Source of the DNA: Halobacterium noricense
GTDB lineage: Archaea > Halobacteriota > Halobacteria > Halobacteriales > Halobacteriaceae
Direction of reading: 5' to 3'
DNA: 64,000 nt
Assembly: GCF_021233435.1 (NCBI RefSeq)
Contig: NZ_CP089468.1
Span: 1,116,001 to 1,180,000 of the forward strand
The notes beneath the pieces were generated by a model, which did not search any database, was not told the origin of the DNA, and saw only the letters and a program-made list of their open reading frames with translations. This document shows, piece after piece, positions 17,828-25,941 of the stretch. A program made the position numbers and the translations under genes. The first letter of the stretch is position 1. Every line of letters begins with the position of its first letter.

Positions 17828-18468
17828 TACGACACCGCCGTGAGGACATGAACGTCCTCATCCTCTATCTCGATACGGTCGTTCTCGATAGTCATCCCCC
17901 TTGATCGTAGAATTGCACGAGTCTCATCAGTAGGCGCGTCGAAGATACCATGCGTTTCGACGATGACAATTTCCGGGAGAGTTGCGTCTTCTAGGATACT
18001 CACTTCGGAACCTTCACAGTCAAGTACCAGTATATCGCAGTCTGGAAGCGACTCTGGAGGGACCCTTTCTGCGTCCTCCGAGTCGTTCCAAAGTTCCGTT
18101 GGGTCTCCAACGATAGCGTGATTGACAGTAGTGCCCGCTGCTGCTTGGTTAAGTTCGAGTGTCTCCTTGATTTGGGTGACCTGTACTGCCGCTCCTTCAA
18201 AGACGGTCACACTACCACTTAGGCCTGCACACCGTTGGGCGATGACCGTCGACACACCACGACCGCCTCCAACAATGACAACCTCATCGCCTGGGTCGAT
18301 ACGGTCCCGCATCGCCGCAATCAGAGACTCCTCGTAGTGTGGTTTGACATCAGTTGCGTCTAAGAGTTTCCCTGAGCGGACGGCGACGCCGTTATGAACA
18401 ACAATCTTTCCAGGGAGATATGGACGGATAGCGAAGTCATACAACGTCTGAAAAAGAGTCTTTATCAT
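17827..18468 (-). CDS. FkbM-like SAM-dependent methyltransferase
   Basis: 213 residues. The Rossmann SAM-binding region is GDEVVIVGGGRGVSTVI, with FEGAAVQVTQIKETLELN after it. ILVLDCEGSEVSIL is the FkbM-family D-x-E-G-x-E motif, and IVIVETHGIF follows. FkbM enzymes mostly O-methylate sugars or polyketides. Placed between glycosyltransferases, it probably methylates a sugar of the glycan. Start overlaps the gene above (ATGA) and stop overlaps the gene below (TAATG). The N-terminal 40 residues are unlike the core family and may dock to the membrane or a partner. Confidence 0.78.
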   Translation of the reverse strand: MIKTLFQTLYDFAIRPYLPGKIVVHNGVAVRSGKLLDATDVKPHYEESLIAAMRDRIDPGDEVVIVGGGRGVSTVIAQRCAGLSGSVTVFEGAAVQVTQIKETLELNQAAAGTTVNHAIVGDPTELWNDSEDAERVPPESLPDCDILVLDCEGSEVSILEDATLPEIVIVETHGIFDAPTDETRAILRSRGMTIENDRIEIEDEDVHVLTAVS

Positions 18469-19361
18469 AAGTATCCTAGGTCCTTAAGTCGGCTTTCAGC
18501 CATATTGTCTTCTATTTCTGTTGGCGGTTCCAACGTCGGTTCGTACTCGCTGTAATCTTCTGCTGTCGTCTCGCACCAGGGGACCATGCGAAGTTCTGGT
18601 ACTGCTATTTTTGCTGGATGTTCGTACATTCTGTATTCACCGAGTAAATTTCCATGATCAGAGGTTATGATGACATTCTGTGCATCCATGTTCCGCATGA
18701 GGACCGAGAGAGATTCAAGCACGTATCTGAGATTCTGGCGATATCTTCGCCAGACGGTGTTACGCTCAATCTTCCCTTCTCTTAGCAAGCCCCATGGACT
18801 CGTTGCCCCGAATCCTTCTCCGAGTGGATTTTCTACAAACGGATGATGGGGTTGCATATAATGGAGGAGCATTCTGTTAGGGTTGTGCGCCCGGTGTAGT
18901 GAGATGGCTCGGTCAGTGATTGCGTCTGGTCGTATTGTCCCCAGCGATTCATCCCACTCGTACTCCCACACTTCATCAAAGACATCAAAGTTTCGAACAG
19001 GGATACTCTCAGCGGAGTTCGGATTCCCGGTCACGTGGACAGTTCTCTCAATTTCTTCACGGTATTCCTCCGTGAAATTTCTCCGCATCCATTCCGAAGA
19101 CGAGCTTCCGACCGAGTGAAACGACTCTAATGTCTCAAGGAAGCCGTACTCGTGATATACTTCCTCCATGAGGTCGTACCGGCACGCGTCGAGAACGATC
19201 AGAACGTCCCAGTCCCGCTCGTAAATCGGTGTGCCGTTGTCGAACCAGTCGAGACGTCTGAAGGCCCCCTTCCAAAGTTGGCGTCCAGCTCGTCTCGCAC
19301 CATCAATTCCATCTGAACGCAGGTCCCCGACGGTCTGCTTAGCCCATTCCGTTGCTGTCAT
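18465..19361 (-). CDS. Short alkaline-phosphatase-superfamily protein A
   Basis: 298 residues, much shorter than the sulfatase-like neighbours. After about 45 variable residues comes RDWDVLIVLDACRYDLMEEV, the metal-ligand strand. Then GSSSSEWMRRNF sits where the nucleophile is expected, HYMQPHHPFVENP supplies a His, and TSDHGNLLGEY completes the metal site; the end is LKDLGYL. No sulfatase CxPxR is present. It is a paralogue of the next gene upstream. It probably transfers or removes a phosphoryl or sulfuryl group on the glycan, but this is inferred from fold and context only. Confidence 0.75.
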   Translation of the reverse strand: MTATEWAKQTVGDLRSDGIDGARRAGRQLWKGAFRRLDWFDNGTPIYERDWDVLIVLDACRYDLMEEVYHEYGFLETLESFHSVGSSSSEWMRRNFTEEYREEIERTVHVTGNPNSAESIPVRNFDVFDEVWEYEWDESLGTIRPDAITDRAISLHRAHNPNRMLLHYMQPHHPFVENPLGEGFGATSPWGLLREGKIERNTVWRRYRQNLRYVLESLSVLMRNMDAQNVIITSDHGNLLGEYRMYEHPAKIAVPELRMVPWCETTAEDYSEYEPTLEPPTEIEDNMAESRLKDLGYL

Positions 19362-20272
19362 GTGTATCCGAGATCGCGCAGATGGTCACGTACGCCCTCT
19401 TCTTCACTATCCGTCATAGAGGTCACGCCTTCGTCGGTTATTCGCGGTCGCTGATTACTGCTCAGTACGGCCCAGGGTACCTCAACTAACCCAGGGTGAC
19501 GGACGCCCTCCGGATGACCGTACAGTTTGACAGGGAAAGGCCACACACGCTCACCTAACAAATTCCCATGATCCGACGTCATCACCGCGCGTCCAGGTAA
19601 CTCCTGTCCCAGCTCATACGCTTCGTCGAACACAGCGTCCAGATTGGCCCGGTATAATTGCCACACGGTTTCGCGGTCAATCTCACCGTTACCCAGTGCC
19701 TCCCACGGATTGTCGGCAAATCGTTCGTTGAACCCGATATCGGATGTTATGAACGGCCGGTGTGGCTGCAAATAGTGAATGACGAGCCGCTTGTCTGGGT
19801 GGTCAGCATGCGCGGCCCGAGCCGCCTCGGTAATGTCCTTAGGCATACACGGCCCATCTGTCTCACGCCACACTTCCACAAGCTCGTGGAACGTCTCACT
19901 GGCAACATCAGACACCCAACCGTTCGAAGAGACGTAAACAGTGTCGCCGAGTTGCTCACCTTCGAAATTCTCCCGCGTCCACTCAGGCGTACGACTGCCG
20001 GGACTCTTAACACTACGATAGCTATCGAAACGAGACGTGTCCACTACTTCCTCGAATAGGTCGGAGCGACAAGCGTCCAGTACGATAAGCACGTCCCAAT
20101 CCTCTTCGAGGACGTAAGTGCTATCGGAGCGCGTCGGCCATATGTTTGTATGGAACGGGCCTACAATCCGTGCGCCAATCCGGTGGCGCCACCACATTGA
20201 GTTATTCCAGTTCTCTCGTAGCTCGCTCACAGCATAATCGATTTTCGCTCTAAGTCCAGTCCTCTCAGTCAT
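19358..20272 (-). CDS. Short alkaline-phosphatase-superfamily protein B
   Basis: 304 residues, paralogue of the gene at 18465. Shared landmarks are EDWDVLIVLDACRSDLFEEV, GSRTPEWTRENF, HYLQPHRPF and TSDHGNLLGERV, ending LRDLGYT. Aligned on EWxRxNF, the Ser/Thr before it is the likely nucleophile (T in SRTPEW, S in SSSSEW). The start is fused to the interrupted sulfatase-like gene's stop as ATGA, and the stop to the next start in the same way. Tandem duplication is likely, though the two have diverged strongly. Confidence 0.75.
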   Translation of the reverse strand: MTERTGLRAKIDYAVSELRENWNNSMWWRHRIGARIVGPFHTNIWPTRSDSTYVLEEDWDVLIVLDACRSDLFEEVVDTSRFDSYRSVKSPGSRTPEWTRENFEGEQLGDTVYVSSNGWVSDVASETFHELVEVWRETDGPCMPKDITEAARAAHADHPDKRLVIHYLQPHRPFITSDIGFNERFADNPWEALGNGEIDRETVWQLYRANLDAVFDEAYELGQELPGRAVMTSDHGNLLGERVWPFPVKLYGHPEGVRHPGLVEVPWAVLSSNQRPRITDEGVTSMTDSEEEGVRDHLRDLGYT

Positions 20273-20560
20273 TCTATGTATCCCAGTTCTCGCAGTCGAT
20301 CCTCTGTTTCCTCGTCAAGGTTCTCGTTGCTCCCAGCTCCCACGTCTGAAACGTCGGATTTTAGTTGCTCCTTCAGTGCCTCCTCAAGTTCGACCGGGTG
20401 GTCTCCCCAACAGTCGTTCCGTTCCATCGGATCGGTGGACCGGTCGTAGGCTTCCCAACTTCAGTACCTCACAAAGCATCGCCAGTTAGCCTGACCTGAG
20501 CCATCTGTTCTGTTGTGATGAGTCGTCAGTAACGGTCGAGCAACGCTGATCGAAGAGGGA

Positions 20561-20600
20561 GCTGTCGCTGTCGGCGGCAGTCAGCCGCCGACGCGACAGC
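20561..20600. terminator. Strong hairpin at the 3' end of the ISH3-family element
   Basis: gctgtcg plus tcggcggc pair with gccgccga plus cgacagc around a 5-nt loop, with small internal bulges. It lies about 35 bp beyond the transposase stop, where a terminator or a transcription block would protect the element from outside reads. Confidence 0.45.
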
Positions 20601-20636
20601 GTTGCCACTCCTGAAGGGAGCTTGCTCGGTCGGTGA

Positions 20637-21803
20637 CTACCGGTGGAACCGGTCGTCAGGTGGCCGATTCGCGGGGACGGCCCGACGCACCGCGAGGGCC
20701 GTCCACGCAGCCCGCCGAACCATATTCACGAACTCCTTGTACGGCCACCACCAGAGGCGACGCCCGCCTCGGCGCGGCGTCGCCACGTATTCGTAGTGCA
20801 GATACCGCCACGCATTCTGCAAGAGCAGACTCACCACAACGTACAGAAGTCTCACCGTCGCGTTTCGCGTCGTTGTCGTCGCTATCGCTTGCTCGGACAA
20901 GCGATAGCTTGACTCGATACCGAAGCGTTTCGAGTAATGGTATCGAGCCTGGCGTGGTGTCTCGATAAACGGCGCGTCAGCGGCGTAGCCGTGACGCGCC
21001 ACACCGTGGTCGTCGTACCGTCCGTTCAGGTACGTACAGTCGATGTAGACGGGAAACTCGACGGTCCAGCTGTGACCGTCGAGTTTCCCCGTCAGATCGT
21101 GTTGAATGACGCGACTCCACCCTTCCGCAAGTTCCTGCTGAATCGTCTTCCCCCACTGAATGATCGGGACCACGTAGGCGTAGTTGTGCGCCTGCAACAG
21201 CGTGAGACACTTGCTGTCGTAGAATCCGCGATCAAGGTAGACGGCCTTGACATCGGCGTCAAGGCCGTCGAGTACACCAAGAAACTCAGCGAGGACACTG
21301 CTGGCGGTGTCGCCGTCTTCGAGACGGCGCACCGCCAGCGTATATCGTTTGTTCTTCACACGCGCGTAGAGTGTGGCGTAGGCGTGGAATGCGGTGGTTC
21401 CACGCTTGGCTTCCGAGTGATAGAGGTTCTCCGTGTCGTCTTCATCACCGTAGTAGGGCCGCAGGTGGAGGTCTGCGCAGACCTCCACCTGCTCAGGAAG
21501 CAGTTCGACGATATCTCGTCGAAGAAGCGTGTTAGCGACTCGTTCGAGCCGTTTGGGCTCGAACTTCGTCCGGAGATGGTAGAGGATCGTGTTGGCAGCG
21601 GGGCCGTTCTGACTCGACGCACAGAGCGTAGAGACAGAGGTCCCGTCGGCGCAAGCGCCGACGAGGACCTCATAGATGCCCTCAGTAGTGATTTCAGCGT
21701 TATTGGCTAAGGAAAGCGGAACTTCCTCCTCAAGGGTGTTGACGAGAAAGTTAAGAAGCTGGTCCTCGTGAATCTCACTGTCTGCTTGCTGGGTCGTAGA
21801 CAC
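20637..21803 (-). CDS. ISH3 family transposase
   Basis: 388 residues, the usual ISH3-family length. It begins MSTTQQADSEIHEDQLLNFL. The catalytic acidic residues are plausibly in ADLHLRPYYGDED, VYLDRGFYD and the late YSKRFGIESSYRLSEQ, the Y-(2)-R-(3)-E-(6)-K/R-type signature of DDE transposases. It is full length with no frameshift. It lies in the same orientation as the interrupted host gene. It shows no relation in composition to the low-GC genes around it. Confidence 0.92.
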   Translation of the reverse strand: MSTTQQADSEIHEDQLLNFLVNTLEEEVPLSLANNAEITTEGIYEVLVGACADGTSVSTLCASSQNGPAANTILYHLRTKFEPKRLERVANTLLRRDIVELLPEQVEVCADLHLRPYYGDEDDTENLYHSEAKRGTTAFHAYATLYARVKNKRYTLAVRRLEDGDTASSVLAEFLGVLDGLDADVKAVYLDRGFYDSKCLTLLQAHNYAYVVPIIQWGKTIQQELAEGWSRVIQHDLTGKLDGHSWTVEFPVYIDCTYLNGRYDDHGVARHGYAADAPFIETPRQARYHYSKRFGIESSYRLSEQAIATTTTRNATVRLLYVVVSLLLQNAWRYLHYEYVATPRRGGRRLWWWPYKEFVNMVRRAAWTALAVRRAVPANRPPDDRFHR

Positions 21804-23013
21804 ACCTTCAGCAAGCAGACGTTCTAACTAAGCGGCTTTGTGATGTACTGAACTTTCCTCTGGGAATTCCTTCGCACCCCAGTCGCCCTCAGGGTGATAT
21901 ATCACCTTCCAATCCTCGCCTACAGCGGCAGCCATCCGTTCGCCATCTTCCATCACATTCTGAATGGTTACGACATCACGATCAACGCGTTCGTCGCTCA
22001 GTAATGAAGGGCGGGCACCTGGTCGCTCATCTGAACCAGCAATATCCAGAATAGTACTTCCGAGATCAAGTAGCGACGTAGGACCGCTTATCCGTCCGGT
22101 CTCTTCAACGTTCTCCATGACGAGTGGCACGCGCGTAACTGTATCATACATAAGTGGTCGATGTCCGTAGTTCGCATGCTCGCCAAACTCGTCGCCGTGG
22201 TCGCTATGGACAATCAGCGGTTCTTCACCGTAGCCTTCATCGGCAAGTTTCTCACGGAGTTCCTCTACAAACGCGTCCGCGTACCTGATCGTGTTATCGT
22301 ACGCGTTGATTATATTCTGACGGCGTTCACCAACCAAGGTTCGGTAGCGACGCATAGCGTAATTCCATGCATACGTCGAACGGACGCCAGGTTGCTCCCA
22401 TTCGTGATATTCTGTGGGTGGATAGTACGGGTGATGAGTGTCGATTAGCAACACCCACAGGAAGAATGGCTCTGGTGCTTCTTCTACAAATTCTGCAATA
22501 TCATCCCACATCTGCTCCCAATGTGGTGGCTCCTTCCCGCCAGCCATTCGTTTGAAATCGACGGCGAAGTTCGCTAGGTCTACTTTTTGAAGGGCTTCGT
22601 AGACGTTTTTCTTCCATCCGGAGTCTGTGCTATCATCCTCATCCCACATATGGTCCTCGTAAATATCCCATCCACGATTCCAGCCAAAGGAGGAACTTAC
22701 TAAGGCGTTGTAGTGGAACCCTCCAGTATAATACCCCTCTTCCTGTAGGTATTCTTGGATGAATTTCCGGTTTGCGTTTGCTTCTCGCCAATGTTTGGGG
22801 TTCGGGTACTCCATGCTCCCGCTCGCATGTTCCCCGGAGAACATCCCCGTGAAACTTGCAGGCGTCCCGACAGCTGGGACCTGAGGGTCATCGAACACCA
22901 ATCCATTTTCAGCTATCTGACTTAGGGTAGGAGTCGTCTCTCGGTCGTATCCGTACAGTGGTAAGTGGTCTGCACGGACGCTATCCCACGATACCAAAAT
23001 GATGTTCTGGTTT

Positions 23014-24060
23014 TCAGGCATTATTTGTTGCGTCGTATCCTAAGTCATTAAGCAGATTGGCGAACTCAAACGCGAAGGCGTCTAGCCCTGTTTTTTCGTC
23101 GAAGCCGGACCCATAATTGGAAGCACGGTGGCTGAGTTCAACTCGTTGTTCATGTGGAAGCGCAAAATACCAGTTGATCGCACGCTCCATGTCTGACGGT
23201 GTTGGGTCGGCGATGAGACGCGGGTTTACACCACGAACCAGAGCGGCTGTCCCGACGCCAGGGGTTGTGACAACCGGTAGCCCCGAGCAGAGCCCTTCTA
23301 GTGTCGCGACTGGGAATGCCCCAACCGGTGCCGGGAACACCATTAGGGATGCTGACTCGAACAACTCGATCAGTCGCTGCTCACTTACGAAGCCGTGAGT
23401 CACTATTTGCTCTGACTCTACGATGTCGGTCGTGTCTGGCCCGACGAAGTCGACTGTCACCCCAACGCTAGTTTCTGCGACAGCATCAACCAGTATATCC
23501 TGTCCGTTTTTCTCTCGATATTTCCCGACACATATAATTCGCGGGTCCTCAAGTGACGGATTCACCTCTCGTAGTTTCGAATATCGTTCGTCCTCCACGA
23601 ATGGATGTGTGACTCGGACCGGACCGTTGGTAAAACGGTCCGCAATCGTTGCAATCCGCTCACTCACTGCGAGCGTTCCATCAATAAACCGCTGTGCAAA
23701 ACGGTGGGTGAGTCGACTCAACCGACTGCGACTCGGCATCGGGTCGACTAGATCGTGGTATGTTGAGTCTGCACCAAGAGCGATAACTGGCCCAGACGTT
23801 CCAAACGCCTTCAAGACTGCTCCTTCGGCAAGTGGGACACCGCCTTCGAGAAGAACGGGACGGTTTCCGAAGTTGTGCGTTCGACCTGCGTGAACCCGGT
23901 TTGTTGGGCGACCAGTCTCACACTGCACCATCTCGGCACCTATGTAGGATGCCATCTTTTCATGAACCGGATGTGGGTCGTAGTAAAGAAAAACTGGCTG
24001 CGGCTGTATCTCATGACCCGGACAAACCATTTCGACAGTCGTACCCTGGCAAGGAGCCAT
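23014..24060 (-). CDS. Glycosyltransferase family 4 protein
   Basis: 348 residues from ATG at 24060 (MAPCQGTTVEMVC). This start is preferred over 24069 because it overlaps the upstream stop as TAATG, the same junction seen at 17827. The GT-B C-terminal domain shows IICVGKYREKNGQDILVDA, VDFVGPD and FPAPVGAFPVATLEGLCSGLPVV, where EX7E is present in modified form. The N-terminal domain contains YYDPHPVHEK. It ends LLNDLGYDATNNA and overlaps the sulfatase-like start. Cytoplasmic; donor and acceptor unknown. Confidence 0.85.
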   Translation of the reverse strand: MAPCQGTTVEMVCPGHEIQPQPVFLYYDPHPVHEKMASYIGAEMVQCETGRPTNRVHAGRTHNFGNRPVLLEGGVPLAEGAVLKAFGTSGPVIALGADSTYHDLVDPMPSRSRLSRLTHRFAQRFIDGTLAVSERIATIADRFTNGPVRVTHPFVEDERYSKLREVNPSLEDPRIICVGKYREKNGQDILVDAVAETSVGVTVDFVGPDTTDIVESEQIVTHGFVSEQRLIELFESASLMVFPAPVGAFPVATLEGLCSGLPVVTTPGVGTAALVRGVNPRLIADPTPSDMERAINWYFALPHEQRVELSHRASNYGSGFDEKTGLDAFAFEFANLLNDLGYDATNNA

Positions 24061-25085
24061 TAAAAACACACTGTTTCGATGAAACTCCGGATATCGGTGC
24101 GAAACCGCCCTGCACTATACTTTTCTGCCTTAGTTCGAATTTCTCGATGGTTCCAATCTTTCTGGACAACAGATCGAATCCCCTCCGCGACATCCTCAGG
24201 TATTGGCTTGACAAGGACCCCAGTTTCTTCATCGACCTGATTATTCGTATTTGGCTCGTCGACTCCCACAACTGGTGTCCCCGCTGCCATGTACTCGATT
24301 GGTGTGATTCCGAAATCTTCTCGTTCAGCCAGAAATACACCGGCGACACTCTCTTCGATCGTCCGTCTAAGCGTTGCGTCGTCGACGTATCCGAGAATCT
24401 CAACGTTCGATGGAGCATCACGTTCAACTTCTCCACGAAGCGGCCCATCTCCAATCAATTTGAGCGTATATTCTGGGAGCCTCCGCATCGCATCTACAGC
24501 AACCCTCGGCCGCTTTCGCTCTTCAAGTCGACCCACCATCACCAATTGGTTCTCCGTACGGTTAGCATCTGGTGAAAAGGCTGTAACGTCGACTGGTGGC
24601 GGAATTATCCGGTCTACTTCGCGGTTGTAATGCCGAAAAACCCGGGTGGCAGTCAGTTCACTATTCGCAAGTAGGTGAGGAATAGCAGAGGTTTCAACCC
24701 GATCAATCGTCTTAACGAGGTAGGAAAACAAGCCGCCGGTGAACCATAAGGATGCGAGGGGTGGGTGATGAGTGTAATGGACATGGACCTGGTCGTCGTA
24801 AGGCTGGAAGAATTTTGTTGCCGGACCACTTGTGACGACGACATCGTATTCACGCAAATCTAGGTTGAGCATCGATCGAACAGTTCGGATGTCGTTTAAT
24901 GTTCCACTTCGTGATGTAGTTCGTATAATCGAAACCTCGTTCGGGATTTTATCGGTCCACCAATCTCTATCCTTTCCGGAAAACCCCACGTAAAGATCGG
25001 CATCAAGGGCCTCGGTGGCTTCAGTTACGACTTTAACCGCCCCCCCTGGATGGATGGTTCCATCGTGAACTACTACCGCCTTCAT
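24060..25085 (-). CDS. Glycosyltransferase family 4 protein, first gene of the island operon
   Basis: 341 residues. MKAVVVHDGTIHPGGAVKVV opens the N-terminal GT-B domain. LVMVGRLEERKRPRVAVDAM, LIGDGPLRGEVER, VEILGYVDD and EREDFGITPIEYMAAGTPVV (EX7E) form the donor site. It resembles the GT4 at 16757 throughout. No gene lies upstream for about 850 bp, so the operon promoter should be just right of 25085; a gctttag stretch about 30 bp upstream is a weak TATA candidate. Confidence 0.87.
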   Translation of the reverse strand: MKAVVVHDGTIHPGGAVKVVTEATEALDADLYVGFSGKDRDWWTDKIPNEVSIIRTTSRSGTLNDIRTVRSMLNLDLREYDVVVTSGPATKFFQPYDDQVHVHYTHHPPLASLWFTGGLFSYLVKTIDRVETSAIPHLLANSELTATRVFRHYNREVDRIIPPPVDVTAFSPDANRTENQLVMVGRLEERKRPRVAVDAMRRLPEYTLKLIGDGPLRGEVERDAPSNVEILGYVDDATLRRTIEESVAGVFLAEREDFGITPIEYMAAGTPVVGVDEPNTNNQVDEETGVLVKPIPEDVAEGIRSVVQKDWNHREIRTKAEKYSAGRFRTDIRSFIETVCF

Positions 25086-25941
25086 TATTTAGATATCCGG
25101 TTCCAGTGGTGCTAAAGCCATCGGTGCCAAGAGGGAATTCGGATAAGACGGAACTGCTTACTGAAAATCACGAACGAACGCCTACAACCCTCAGCAAGAC
25201 TATGGTTATTTCGGGGCATTTGAGAAGCAGCGAATATCTTTGCTCGGGAATGCGGATTTACAGTAACGAGATTTTGAGTTGCTTAGTTCTTGGATGAGAA
25301 ATCCACACGTTGGGGCTTCTGTGTTGGACCGTCCTAATCTACGGTTCTCGACGCTGTGAGCTTAGTAGATTCGCTTAGGGTCATCAATATCTACGGTGAA
25401 GTTGTCCTTTCCAGAGGTTCGGGCGTTGCGCGTGGTATGACATGGCGTTTGTGCCTGCGATGACCACGTTCATTTGTTCGTACTGTCCTGCGGGACAGTT
25501 CTATGTGGATATTGCAGGCAATGCAAGACCTCTTGGTGACGCCCCTTTTGGAGCATTACCTAGGATCCGTGACGTACTTCTCGGGAGGTCAGATACTACG
25601 GGGGATGCCAGATGCAGTGTCGGCAAGTGATTGAACTGTATATTGAGGCAATCGAGTCATATGCCGAGCGTTAAGATTTACTCCAACCTGGTGAATCGGA
25701 TAACTACTTTGAGGCTCTGTCGGTTCCGACTGTCCACTCAAAATTACTGGTGGCTCTAGGAAGCCGTTGTACTTCCGGTAGTTAGCCCGCGCAGATACTG
25801 TCCCGGTTCTGTTTGTACCCTCTGTGACAGGCTAAATCAGCCGCTGAGTAATGCTAGCGCTGCTGCTGTCAAGCTTTGGTACGCGAAAGAAAATACGGGT
25901 GAGTTAAGTGACCGCCTTACGGGCGGTCAGGTCGTATTGCG
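25086..25941. other. Low-GC intergenic stretch between glycan operon and S-layer gene
   Basis: About 850 bp with no convincing gene. Short open frames such as 25442-25630 have no start context, poor haloarchaeal composition and no family resemblance. One frame shows a CGYCRQCK-like cysteine pattern that could be debris of a zinc-ribbon transposase, but stops break it. The operon promoter and the S-layer terminator must lie at its two ends. Confidence 0.5.

Larger units (their letters stand above)
20461..21851 (-). mobile_element. ISH3-family insertion sequence, 1391 bp
   Basis: The left end tcagtacctcacaaagc (20461 on) matches the inverted right end tcagtacatcacaaagc (reading back from 21851) at 16 of 17 positions. 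Both flanks carry act (20458-20460 and 21852-21854), an apparent 3-bp target duplication. One transposase gene fills the element. Size and transposase fit ISH3. The clean target and intact transposase suggest recent insertion. Confidence 0.88.
20269..23021 (-). pseudogene. Sulfatase-like hydrolase 4, interrupted by an ISH3-family element
   Basis: The 5' part (21852-23021) encodes 390 residues: NIILVSWDSVRADHLPLYG, TTPTLSQIAENG, VGTPASFTGMFSG, IDTHHPYYPP and VHSDHGDEFGEH. It then reads into the element for seven codons and stops at 21828. The 3' part (20269-20460) continues the family C-terminus: WEAYDRSTDPMERND and RLRELGYIE. Joining the two at the repeated AGT gives EFPEESWEAYDR in frame, a protein of about 452 residues. 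Catalytic motifs all lie in the 5' part, so a truncated 397-residue product might keep some activity. It overlaps the GT4 gene upstream by 8 bp. Confidence 0.92.

Noticed and set aside
25442-25630. 62-residue open frame
   Set aside because: No start context, atypical composition, and stops in the only frame with a cysteine pattern.
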